A DNA stretch of 64,000 nucleotides, taken from positions 1-64,000 of the forward strand of contig CAZVWW010000001.1 in assembly GCA_964631265.1 (NCBI GenBank). The letters are read 5' to 3'. Positions 24,328-32,054 of the stretch are shown here, piece after piece. The notes beneath the pieces were generated by a model, which did not search any database, was not told the DNA's origin, and saw only the letters and a program-made list of their open reading frames with translations. Numbering within the stretch: position 1 is the first letter of the stretch; each line of letters starts with the position of its first letter. Position numbers and translations under genes: made by a program. The stretch is from CAZVWW01 sp964631265 (lineage in GTDB: Bacteria; Thermotogota; Thermotogae; MWEM01).

Positions 24328-27300
24328 TTAAACTTCTTCCATACCAGCCAGTCTTCTGTATTTGTTGTATCTGAATTTCATGTCTTCCTCTGCCTTCTTG
24401 TCAAGCTCCTCTGCTCTGTCCGGGAATGTCTTCTTTAATGCGGCGTAGCGTACTTCGCCTTCAAGGAATTCCTGGAACTGGCCGTCGAGTTTCTTGGGCC
24501 CGTCAAGCTGGAAAGGATTCTTGCCTTCATCTTCCAGTCGTGGATCGTATCTGAATATTGGCCAGTAACCGCAGCTGGTTGCCTTCTTCTCTTCCTCGAT
24601 GGAGGTTCCCATGCCTGATTTAATCCCGTGATTGATACAGGGCGTATAGGCGATTATTAAGGAAGGTCCTTTGTAAGCTTCTGCCTCTTTAATGGCTTTA
24701 AAGGCTTGATTGATGTTGGCTCCGAGTGATATCTGGGCAACGTAAACGTAGCCGTAAGTGCTGGCCATGATGCCGAGGTCTTTCTTTCTGACCGGTTTCC
24801 CGGCAGCGGCAAATTTAGCGATGGCTCCGAGGGGTGTGGCCTTTGAAGACTGACCGCCTGTGTTTGAGTAGACTTCGGTGTCAAGGACAAGGACGTTGAC
24901 ATCCTCACCGGATGCGAGAACATGATCGAGTCCGCCGTATCCGATATCGTATGCCCAGCCGTCTCCTCCGACAATCCAGACAGATTTTTTGACAAAGTAA
25001 TCTCTGAGTTCAAATATCTGTTCGAGAAGACATTTCACATCGCCAGTTGCAGCGGGGATGGCAGCAGCGACGGCTGATTTGAGCTTGGGATCAAGTTCTT
25101 CTGTTGCATCTGCATCATCAATCTTCTCGATCCATTCTTTGAACAGATCAGCTAATTCACCGTCAACACCGGCGTTAAGGGCTTTCTCCATGAGGTCTGC
25201 AATTCTACCTCTTGTCGTGTTGATCGAGAGGGACATACCAAATCCGTATTCCGCGTTGTCTTCAAAGAGGGAGTTTGCCCATGCGGGACCTTTACCCTCA
25301 CTGTTCTTACAATACGGTGTGGAAGGGGCACTGCCACCGTAAATCGATGAACATCCTGTTGCATTGGCGATGACCATTCTATCACCGAAGAGCTGGGTAA
25401 CGAGCCGTACATAAGGCGTTTCTCCACAACCTGCACAGGCGCCGTGATATTCAAACAACGGCCGGTTGTACATGGCGCCAACCCACATATCGTCGCCCAT
25501 GGGGTTTCTGTCGGGCAGTTTGTCGGTGTAGTTGTAGTTGTTGACCGTCTCATCGACAACTTCTTCAATGGGGGTCATGGTCAATGCTTTCTTCCCGCCT
25601 TTTCCGGGACATACCTGTGCGCAGTTTCCGCAACCGGTACAGTCCAGAGCACTGATCTGAAGTGTGAATTGATACTGCTCTTTTAACTTTGGATGCATCG
25701 GAGTGATCGTATCGAGGCTTTCAGGTGCATCTTTGACCTCTTCCTCTGTTAGGAGACGGGGTCTGATAACGGCATGAGGACAGACCATGGCACATTGATT
25801 ACACTGGATACAATTCTCGGCTTCCCACTTGGGGATGGTAACAGCGACACCGCGTTTTTCATAATACGTTGTACCGTTGGGGAAAGTTCCGTCAGGGGAG
25901 AACTTTGAAACAGGCAGCTCATCGCCGCGTTTGGCGTTCATCACATCGGCGACTTCTCTGACAAATTCGGGCCTGTCCGGATTGACTTCCTTTACCTCCG
26001 GTTCAAGGTCTGCCCATTCTGCCGGAACGGGGATCTCCTCATAGGATTCTCCTTTGTCCACGGCCTTCCAGTTCATCTCTACGACTTCTTTACCCTTCTT
26101 GCCGTATGTCTTTTCGATCGCATCTTTCATAAATTTCTTGGCATCCTCATAAGGGATGATATCTGCCAATTTAAAGAAAGCCGATTGCATGATCGTATTG
26201 ATTCTCTCTCCGAGTCCAATCTCTCCTGCAATCTTAAACGCATCGATATTGTAGAATTTGGCCTCTTTTTCAGCCAGTTTTTTCTTTAGTGAATTGGGAA
26301 GTTCCTCTTCAATCTCTTTCTTTGTCCAGTTGGAATTGAGCAGGAATGTACCACCCTGTTTGAGGGTGTCTATGAGGTTGAACATATTCACATAAGCCTG
26401 TCTGTGGCATGCGACAAAATCCGCCTCATTAATGAGATATGGACTCTTTATCGCATTGGGTCCGAATCTGAGATGTGAACGTGTGATACCACCGGACTTT
26501 TTGGAATCGTACTCAAAATAACCCTGTGCAAACATATCCGTATGGTCGCCAATGATCTTGATGGAATTCTTGTTGGCCCCCACTGTCCCGTCGGAACCGA
26601 ATCCCCAGAAGAGACAACGTTTGACTTCAGGATCTTCTGCAACGATCTCTTCATCAACATTGAGAGAGGTAAAGGTTACGTCATCGTTGATGCCTATCGT
26701 GAAATGATCCTTCGGTTTTGCAGATTTCAGGTTGTCGAAGACTGCCTTTGCCATTGAAGGAGTGAACTCCTTGGAACTGAGTCCGTACCTTCCGCCGACG
26801 ATAGTTGGCGCATCTTTTTGACCGTAATAAGCGAATTTGACATCTTCATAAAGCGGTTCGCCTGCTGAACCGGGTTCTTTTGTTCTGTCAAGAACACCAA
26901 TGGATTTAACGGTGTTTGGCATTGCAGCGAGGAAGTGATCAACCGAGAACGGCCTGTAAAGTCTTACTTTCAGGACGCCGACTTTCTCACCATGCGCATT
27001 CAGATAACGGACTGTTTCATCGAGCGTGTCAATGCCTGAACCCATTGCTATGACCACTCTGTCCGCTTCGGGGTGCCCCACATAATCAAAGAGCCTGTAT
27101 CTTCTTCCCGTGAGCTCCTCAACCAATCTCATCTTTTCTTCTACGATAAACGGGACTCTGTCATAGAACGAATTGGCTGCTTCCCGGTTTTGGAAGAAAA
27201 TATCTGGATTCTGTGCTGTTCCTCTTGTGACAGGACTCTCCGGTTTTAAAGCCTTTGCCTTGAAGCATCTGATGGCATCGTGATTAACCATCTTTGCCAG

Positions 27301-27870
27301 ATCATCGTAATCAAAGAGTTCAACTTTCTGAATCTCATTTGATGTTCTAAAGCCATCAAAGAAATGCAGGAACGGAACACTTGAGTCCATTGCAGCCAGA
27401 TGTGCAACAATCGCCAGGTCATGAACCTCCTGTACGCCACCGGCGGCAAGGAGTGCGTATCCAGTCTGTCTGCAGTGCATAACATCCGAGTGGTCCCCGA
27501 AAATTGAGAGGGCCTGCGTTGCGACACTTCTTGCCGAAACATGGAAAACGGCCGGGAGCAGTTCTCCGGAGATTTTATTCATATTCGGGATCATTAACAA
27601 GAGCCCCTGTGAAGCAGTGAAAGTTGTTGTCAAAGAGCCTCCCTGTAAAGCGCCGTGTACTGCACCGGAAGCCCCTCCTTCAGATTGAAGTTCCGATACT
27701 TTTACTTTCTGTCCAAAAACATTTTTCCGCCCGTTGGCGGCCCAAGCATCTGCCATCTCTCCCATTGAAGACGATGGTGTGATTGGGTAAATCGCAGCAA
27801 CTTCAGAAAAGGCATAGGCCACATGTGCTGCAGCCGTATTGCCATCAACTGTTACCATTTTCTTACCCAC
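24328..27870 (-). CDS. nifJ: pyruvate:ferredoxin (flavodoxin) oxidoreductase, single chain
   Basis: A 1180-residue cytoplasmic homodimer-type enzyme that converts pyruvate and CoA to acetyl-CoA, CO2 and reduced ferredoxin. Domains in order: pyrimidine-binding domain (DGNTAAAHVAYAFSEVAAIYP), the gamma-type domain, a two-cluster ferredoxin domain (CIQCNQCAMVCP and CTGCGNCAQVCP), and the C-terminal thiamine-diphosphate domain (GGDGWAYDIGYGG, NTGGQ) with another cluster ligand set in CAGCGETPY. GTG 27870 is chosen because AGGAAGG lies eight bases upstream and the usual N terminus follows; a longer frame to 27951 covers the leader. It has its own promoter. Confidence 0.97.
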   Translation of the reverse strand: MGKKMVTVDGNTAAAHVAYAFSEVAAIYPITPSSSMGEMADAWAANGRKNVFGQKVKVSELQSEGGASGAVHGALQGGSLTTTFTASQGLLLMIPNMNKISGELLPAVFHVSARSVATQALSIFGDHSDVMHCRQTGYALLAAGGVQEVHDLAIVAHLAAMDSSVPFLHFFDGFRTSNEIQKVELFDYDDLAKMVNHDAIRCFKAKALKPESPVTRGTAQNPDIFFQNREAANSFYDRVPFIVEEKMRLVEELTGRRYRLFDYVGHPEADRVVIAMGSGIDTLDETVRYLNAHGEKVGVLKVRLYRPFSVDHFLAAMPNTVKSIGVLDRTKEPGSAGEPLYEDVKFAYYGQKDAPTIVGGRYGLSSKEFTPSMAKAVFDNLKSAKPKDHFTIGINDDVTFTSLNVDEEIVAEDPEVKRCLFWGFGSDGTVGANKNSIKIIGDHTDMFAQGYFEYDSKKSGGITRSHLRFGPNAIKSPYLINEADFVACHRQAYVNMFNLIDTLKQGGTFLLNSNWTKKEIEEELPNSLKKKLAEKEAKFYNIDAFKIAGEIGLGERINTIMQSAFFKLADIIPYEDAKKFMKDAIEKTYGKKGKEVVEMNWKAVDKGESYEEIPVPAEWADLEPEVKEVNPDRPEFVREVADVMNAKRGDELPVSKFSPDGTFPNGTTYYEKRGVAVTIPKWEAENCIQCNQCAMVCPHAVIRPRLLTEEEVKDAPESLDTITPMHPKLKEQYQFTLQISALDCTGCGNCAQVCPGKGGKKALTMTPIEEVVDETVNNYNYTDKLPDRNPMGDDMWVGAMYNRPLFEYHGACAGCGETPYVRLVTQLFGDRMVIANATGCSSIYGGSAPSTPYCKNSEGKGPAWANSLFEDNAEYGFGMSLSINTTRGRIADLMEKALNAGVDGELADLFKEWIEKIDDADATEELDPKLKSAVAAAIPAATGDVKCLLEQIFELRDYFVKKSVWIVGGDGWAYDIGYGGLDHVLASGEDVNVLVLDTEVYSNTGGQSSKATPLGAIAKFAAAGKPVRKKDLGIMASTYGYVYVAQISLGANINQAFKAIKEAEAYKGPSLIIAYTPCINHGIKSGMGTSIEEEKKATSCGYWPIFRYDPRLEDEGKNPFQLDGPKKLDGQFQEFLEGEVRYAALKKTFPDRAEELDKKAEEDMKFRYNKYRRLAGMEEV

Positions 27871-27921
27871 TGTCTCATCCTTCCTTTCATCTAAGAGTTT
27901 GTTGTATTGCCCTTTGAGAAA

Positions 27922-27950
27922 ATTATAACATAAACATGATTTCATTTCCA
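27922..27950 (-). promoter_or_regulatory. nifJ promoter
   Basis: TGGAAA (27945-27950), 17-base spacer, TATAAT (27922-27927) preceded by TGT, an extended -10. Confidence 0.75.
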
Positions 27951-27991
27951 CGCTTTATAGAGGCGCCTATTTTATTTAGCATGACGATTAC

Positions 27992-28020
27992 TTGAAATGT
28001 TCTTTTTTTTATGGTACAAT
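27992..28020 (+). promoter_or_regulatory. promoter of the attenuated short gene
   Basis: TTGAAA (27992-27997), 17-base spacer, TACAAT (28015-28020). Transcription would start near 28027, about 155 bases before the ATG at 28182. It diverges from the nifJ promoter. Confidence 0.8.
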
Positions 28021-28048
28021 GACTATACTTAATCAGTGGTATAGCAAA

Positions 28049-28087
28049 ATAGAGGTATCTGAGGAATGACCCTATAAAGGGTTATTT
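28049..28087 (+). terminator. possible attenuator with competing hairpins
   Basis: ACCCT (28069-28073) pairs with AGGGT (28078-28082) and is followed by TATTTTT: a short terminator. The same bases, as ACCCTAT (28069-28075), can instead pair with ATAGAGGT (28049-28056, one bulge), which would block the terminator. A three-codon frame (28066-28077, Met-Thr-Leu-stop) preceded by AGAGGT lies across the switch. Together this looks like a leader-peptide or ligand-controlled attenuator. Confidence 0.45.
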
Positions 28088-28181
28088 TTGTGTGGTTTTC
28101 ATTATTCATAACGTAAAAAGGAGAGATTCTTTGGTTATTGGATGATTATTCAAAATCTTTAACTTTTAAAGAGGTGATATT

Positions 28182-28343
28182 ATGGGTAACACACAGCAAT
28201 TGAGAAAAGAGATTATTAAGATGGAAAAAGATTTAGAACAGATGCAGGCGCAAGGTAGATTCTCCGATGAGCTTGAAAGGAAGATTGAACAGGCAAAATC
28301 AATGCTCCCTGAATTCACAATCAGCCCTTTTAGTGAGGGTTAG
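28182..28343 (+). CDS. 53-residue helical protein of unknown function
   Basis: ATG 28182 follows GAGGTGAT at ideal spacing. The 53-residue product is charged and helical (QQLRKEIIKMEKDLEQMQ, then DELERKIEQAKSML) with a short unstructured tail, consistent with a small coiled coil. It has no signal peptide. It has its own promoter, a possible attenuator in the leader, and a strong terminator 30 bases after the stop. It lies just before the flagellar cluster but on a separate transcript. I recognise no family. Confidence 0.65.
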   Translation: MGNTQQLRKEIIKMEKDLEQMQAQGRFSDELERKIEQAKSMLPEFTISPFSEG

Positions 28344-28371
28344 CGGTTAAGACTGAAATGACTGATTTAAG

Positions 28372-28400
28372 GGGGAGCGCACTGCTCCCTTTTGTTTTTT
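28372..28400 (+). terminator. terminator of the 53-residue gene
   Basis: GGGAGC (28373-28378) pairs with GCTCCC (28384-28389) around five bases, followed by TTTTGTTTTTT. Confidence 0.85.
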
Positions 28401-28441
28401 AACAAACTCCTTCAAAATCTCCCAGTGCAAATTTCCTTTTC

Positions 28442-28468
28442 TAAAGAAAATCTTTTCATTACCGATAA
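28442..28468 (+). promoter_or_regulatory. sigma-28 (FliA/SigD)-type promoter of the flagellar cluster
   Basis: TAAA (28442-28445), 15-base spacer, ACCGATAA (28461-28468). The consensus is TAAA, 15 bases, GCCGATAA, so only one base differs. It lies 38 bases before the flgM start, which fits feedback between FlgM and its own sigma factor. Confidence 0.8.
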
Positions 28469-28505
28469 AAAGTTGTATGAAGATAAAAACTAAGAGGTGT
28501 TAAAT

Positions 28506-28784
28506 ATGATTGACTCAGGCGGAATCAACGGTGTTAATGCTTCGGATCTGATCAAGAATCTGAATAAGAACAGAACGCAGAGAAAGCCGGAGGAGAACAA
28601 AAAGACGGAATCGCTGTTTAATTCTGAGAATCTTGAAAAGAGCGCTGAGATAAAAAAGATTCTCAAAAAGGCCGAATCAATACCTGAAACGCGGGAAGCC
28701 CTTGTTAGTCATTTTCGTGAGATGATTCAAAACGGGGCCTATGACGTTGATGAATCTGCCATTGTCAAAAAGATCCTTGGCTGA
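28506..28784 (+). CDS. flgM: anti-sigma-28 factor FlgM
   Basis: A 92-residue protein: a polar, probably disordered N-terminal half, then two helices around AEIKKILKKAE and REMIQNGAYDVDESAIVKKIL. The last segment matches the FlgM C terminus that clamps sigma-28 until the hook is finished and FlgM is exported. ATG 28506 follows AAGAGGTG; a GTG at 28497 is part of that site. Transcribed from a sigma-28-type promoter with flgN and flgL downstream. Confidence 0.85.
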   Translation: MIDSGGINGVNASDLIKNLNKNRTQRKPEENKKTESLFNSENLEKSAEIKKILKKAESIPETREALVSHFREMIQNGAYDVDESAIVKKILG

Positions 28785-28800
28785 GTATCGGAGGTCTGCA

Positions 28801-29289
28801 TTGGAACAACTTGATGAGTTTAAAACGAGCATAAAGACTTTAACATCAGTCTTTGAAGAATACAACGTTCTCTTACAGGAGAAAGAAAAGTATCTTGTCA
28901 ACGGTAATTATGAAGCGATAAATGACATCATTCCAAGAGAAGAAGAGATGGCATTAAAAATAGATGGTGCTGAAAGCGAACGTGACAGAAAAGCAAGACA
29001 GCTGTGTGATTATCTTGAGATTCCTCAGGATTCAACGGTTTCTGAAATCTCAGAAAGACTGGACGAGGAGAATGGAACCAATCTGATGATCCTGATCGCA
29101 AGGCTGATGGAAGCGCTTCAGGAGAGTAGCCTGCTGCATTTTAACATCGACAGAATGATCGGGTTCCAGTTGAAGAATATTCAGTTGATGAAGGATACAG
29201 CAAGTGGTGACGGAAGAATCAACACCTATGATCTGAAAGGGAAATACCAACCGAAGAAACACAATAAATTCTTTGATGGAAAAGGCTAA
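28801..29289 (+). CDS. flgN: FlgN-like flagellar export chaperone
   Basis: A 162-residue, almost wholly helical coiled-coil protein in the FlgN position and of FlgN length. FlgN binds the C termini of the hook-filament junction proteins FlgK and FlgL before export. TTG 28801 is chosen because GGAGG lies six bases upstream and the frame begins with MEQLDEFKTS; a longer frame from 28741 overlaps flgM and lacks a site. Similarity to known FlgN is by pattern and context, since this family diverges strongly. Confidence 0.7.
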   Translation: MEQLDEFKTSIKTLTSVFEEYNVLLQEKEKYLVNGNYEAINDIIPREEEMALKIDGAESERDRKARQLCDYLEIPQDSTVSEISERLDEENGTNLMILIARLMEALQESSLLHFNIDRMIGFQLKNIQLMKDTASGDGRINTYDLKGKYQPKKHNKFFDGKG

Positions 29290-29315
29290 GGTCAGAGAAA
29301 AATGAGGGTGATTTG

Positions 29316-30209
29316 ATGAGAGTCAATAGTACAATGCTTCATAACAGAGTGCTCCAGGATATAACGAGTGGTTATCGGAAAGTGGCGAAGCTTCATGAGC
29401 AGGCCTCTTCCGGTTTGAAGGTAAGATACCCCTCAGATGATGCCATTGTTGCCACCAGAGCCTCCAATGCCTCTAATCATCTCAGAGAAATCGATCAGTA
29501 CAAGCGAAACGGAAACACCGTCGGGACCTATCTGAAGATGTACGACAAGGTGACACAAGAGATGTCAAGTCTGACTACGCGCGTTCGGGAATTAACGGTT
29601 CAAGGGGCAAACGGATCTCTGACGACAGAGGACAGAAAGGGCATTGCACGTGAGATCCAAAAGATTAAAGAGCAGATGGTACAACTTGCCAACACCAATC
29701 TTGGAGGAGAACACATATTTGGGGGAGCAGATGCCTCAAAACCTCCTGTCAAGGACAGTGGCGAGATTCAGATGCCACCGAAAGCCGATGTTAAACAGAT
29801 GACGGACCTCGGTGGATATAAATTCGAATATGGCATCACCACCTACGATGCGTTCGTCGTTGACGGAAATGAGAGCGTTTTCAACCTGTTGGACAATATT
29901 ACAGACAATCTCAACAAAGAAAATTCCGGGGATTATTTAAACAACACCGCACTTGAAAAGGTGGAGCGATTTGAATACACCATTCAGCGGCTGACATCAC
30001 AAAACGGGGCATCGGAGAAATTTCTCGATATGGCCACCAATCGTTTTGAAGAGTATTCGACTTTCTTAACGGAGTTTGTTTCAAAAGAGCAGGATGCCGA
30101 TTTCATTAAGACATTTACTGAATTAACCAACCAGCAGACCGCCCTGGAGGCCTCTATGAAGACCGGTGGAAACGTCATGAATATGTCACTGGTTGACTTT
30201 CTGAGATAG
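29316..30209 (+). CDS. flgL: flagellar hook-filament junction protein FlgL
   Basis: A 297-residue flagellin-fold protein. The N terminus MRVNSTMLHNRVLQDI and SSGLKVRYPSDDA, then LGGEHIFGG, are FlgL hallmarks. The C-terminal helix restores the flagellin pattern (TELTNQQTALEASMKT). It links hook to filament as the second junction ring. ATG 29316 follows GAGGGTG. It comes directly after flgN: the flgK gene usually found between the two is missing here. No flagellin, fliW or csrA follows; instead a convergent gene begins four bases after the stop. Confidence 0.88.
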   Translation: MRVNSTMLHNRVLQDITSGYRKVAKLHEQASSGLKVRYPSDDAIVATRASNASNHLREIDQYKRNGNTVGTYLKMYDKVTQEMSSLTTRVRELTVQGANGSLTTEDRKGIAREIQKIKEQMVQLANTNLGGEHIFGGADASKPPVKDSGEIQMPPKADVKQMTDLGGYKFEYGITTYDAFVVDGNESVFNLLDNITDNLNKENSGDYLNNTALEKVERFEYTIQRLTSQNGASEKFLDMATNRFEEYSTFLTEFVSKEQDADFIKTFTELTNQQTALEASMKTGGNVMNMSLVDFLR

Positions 30210-30217
30210 TCTCTCAG
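30201..30217. terminator. hairpin across the convergent stops of flgL and the HD-GYP gene
   Basis: CTGAGA (30201-30206) pairs with TCTCAG (30212-30217) around five bases, covering both stop codons. The T run is short, so it is a weak terminator at best. Confidence 0.4.
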
Positions 30218-32010
30218 TCTTTGTACTTGTTCATAATACGCACGATTTCTTCCTTGTTATCCAGAAAGAGTCTTCCGATAGTCGGGCAAAAGTGTGTACC
30301 CAGACCCTCTTCGATGATTCCGAAAGCCTTTTCAGTACTGAAAGCCGGTTTGTAAACCCGTTTACTGATAAGGGCGTCGAAGACATCCGCTACAGCAACA
30401 ATTCTTCCGGGAATTGAGATCTCCTCGCCTTTCAGCCCACCGGGATAACCCTTTCCATTCCACTTTTCATGATGCTCCGATATGATCCTGATGCTCGTCT
30501 CCAGAAAGCTTATACTCGTCGATTGCTCCAGCGTATTATTCATCTTTTTCATAACGGCTACCCCCATGTTGACATGCTCTTTCATGATTGTATATTCCTC
30601 TGAGGTCAGTCTTGCCGGTTTGAGCAGTATCTTTTCGGGGATGCCGACCTTTCCGATATCATGTAACGGGGCAAACCAGAAGATCTCTCTGATCAGTTTC
30701 GGTGTAATACGCTCATCTGTTTCAGAGAGCTTTTCAGCGAGTAACTTGGAGTAACCGGCCACCCTCATCAGATGATCGCCCGTTTCAAAATCCTTCTTTT
30801 CAACAAGGTCTGCAAAAGCCGTGGCGGTTTTGGCGATCAGCTCCTGTGTCAGATAGGAGCTGTATAAGATGCCCTTCACACTTTGGGTAAACTGTCTGAT
30901 GATATCGGCGTCGGCCTGGTTGTAGGCATCCTTCTTGGTGCTGTTGACAAAGAGAAAGCCCATTAAACCATTTGCCGAATAAATGGGCGCTGTTATACTG
31001 GAGTGATACCCCTCTTTTAATATTAGTCGTGTTGCCGGTGATTGATGGATCTGTTCATAATGCTTTTCAAGGTCGTTGATAATTCTTGGCTCAGACCTCG
31101 TTCGGAAGCTGCTGAGTGTTGTGTCCGCCAACTTGATCTGAAACCCGGCGTTGAGGTACTTCTTTCTTTCAGAGGCGACTGTTTCGGCAACGACATTGGT
31201 CTCGTTATCCACAAAGGCAATGGAAAGCCTTTGGATATCGATCTGGGTTTTCAGGAGCGGAAAGAGATCAGGCAGCACGGTTTCAAGTGTCCCGAAAGAA
31301 TTGTAATTCAACAGTTTGTTTTGAAAGAGGAGTTTTTTTTCGATTGAGTCCAATTTGCCTCTGATTTCCTCTCCCTCTTTACTTGAGGGTTTTATATCGA
31401 TGCTTTTTTCAGTGTTTTTGATGATCAGATTCATCTGTTCTATTGACCGGTCCATTGTATTGAAATGTTTTTTGAGTCGTACGTAGGAGAAAATGAAAAC
31501 CGAGAAGATGACGGCGATAACAAAAAAGGAAAGCAAATTGACTGTTTCTGTGATCACCTTGATCTTAGCGTTAGTTTCTCTCAGGTAGGTGTTGATCTTT
31601 CTTATATAATCCCCGATTGACGAGATAAGTGCTTCGGGGTTCTCCGCATTGTAGAGGGTTTTTATAAATGCCGTTGACTGCTCTTCAAAATCAATACCGA
31701 GTACTCCGGAGGCTTTAACGACCCGTTCCTTAGCGTCAGTGAATTCATTAATAGACTGTTTTGCCTCATTGTTCTCTGCAAAGGCTTCAAACGATGCATA
31801 TTTGTTTTTGTTCAACAAGTTGTTTAAATCGTTCAATGCACTGATCATGGAATTGCCGCCAGTTGTACCGGCCCGGACCACTTTCTCGACCCGGTCTCTT
31901 TCGGCTATCTCATAATTGTTGTAAACAAAAAAGACGGTTAAAGTGCTCAATGCCACCAGGATAACAATTGTCATATGCAGAAAAAAACTTTTGATGCTGA
32001 TATTTTTCAT
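30214..32010 (-). CDS. HD-GYP cyclic di-GMP phosphodiesterase with GAF domain
   Basis: 598 residues: membrane helix (about 9-30), a helical extracytoplasmic stretch, second helix near 150-175, a coiled coil, a GAF domain (about 235-385) and a C-terminal HD-GYP domain. The metal-binding and signature motifs are intact: HLMRVAGYSK, HDIGKVGIP, EHHEKWNGKGYPGGL. Such enzymes hydrolyse cyclic di-GMP to GMP. ATG 32010 follows GGAGG at five bases. The GGDEF gene lies 44 bases upstream on the same strand, so synthesis and breakdown are probably co-transcribed. Confidence 0.92.
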   Translation of the reverse strand: MKNISIKSFFLHMTIVILVALSTLTVFFVYNNYEIAERDRVEKVVRAGTTGGNSMISALNDLNNLLNKNKYASFEAFAENNEAKQSINEFTDAKERVVKASGVLGIDFEEQSTAFIKTLYNAENPEALISSIGDYIRKINTYLRETNAKIKVITETVNLLSFFVIAVIFSVFIFSYVRLKKHFNTMDRSIEQMNLIIKNTEKSIDIKPSSKEGEEIRGKLDSIEKKLLFQNKLLNYNSFGTLETVLPDLFPLLKTQIDIQRLSIAFVDNETNVVAETVASERKKYLNAGFQIKLADTTLSSFRTRSEPRIINDLEKHYEQIHQSPATRLILKEGYHSSITAPIYSANGLMGFLFVNSTKKDAYNQADADIIRQFTQSVKGILYSSYLTQELIAKTATAFADLVEKKDFETGDHLMRVAGYSKLLAEKLSETDERITPKLIREIFWFAPLHDIGKVGIPEKILLKPARLTSEEYTIMKEHVNMGVAVMKKMNNTLEQSTSISFLETSIRIISEHHEKWNGKGYPGGLKGEEISIPGRIVAVADVFDALISKRVYKPAFSTEKAFGIIEEGLGTHFCPTIGRLFLDNKEEIVRIMNKYKD

Positions 32011-32054
32011 CCGTGCCTCCATTGAAATCCTTGTTTAGTGTCTTCTCTTGTGTT

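Noticed and set aside
28049..28087. preQ1-I riboswitch
   Set aside because: AGAGGT followed later by ACCCTAT-AAA looks superficially similar, but the loop length and the A-rich tail of preQ1-I are not matched.
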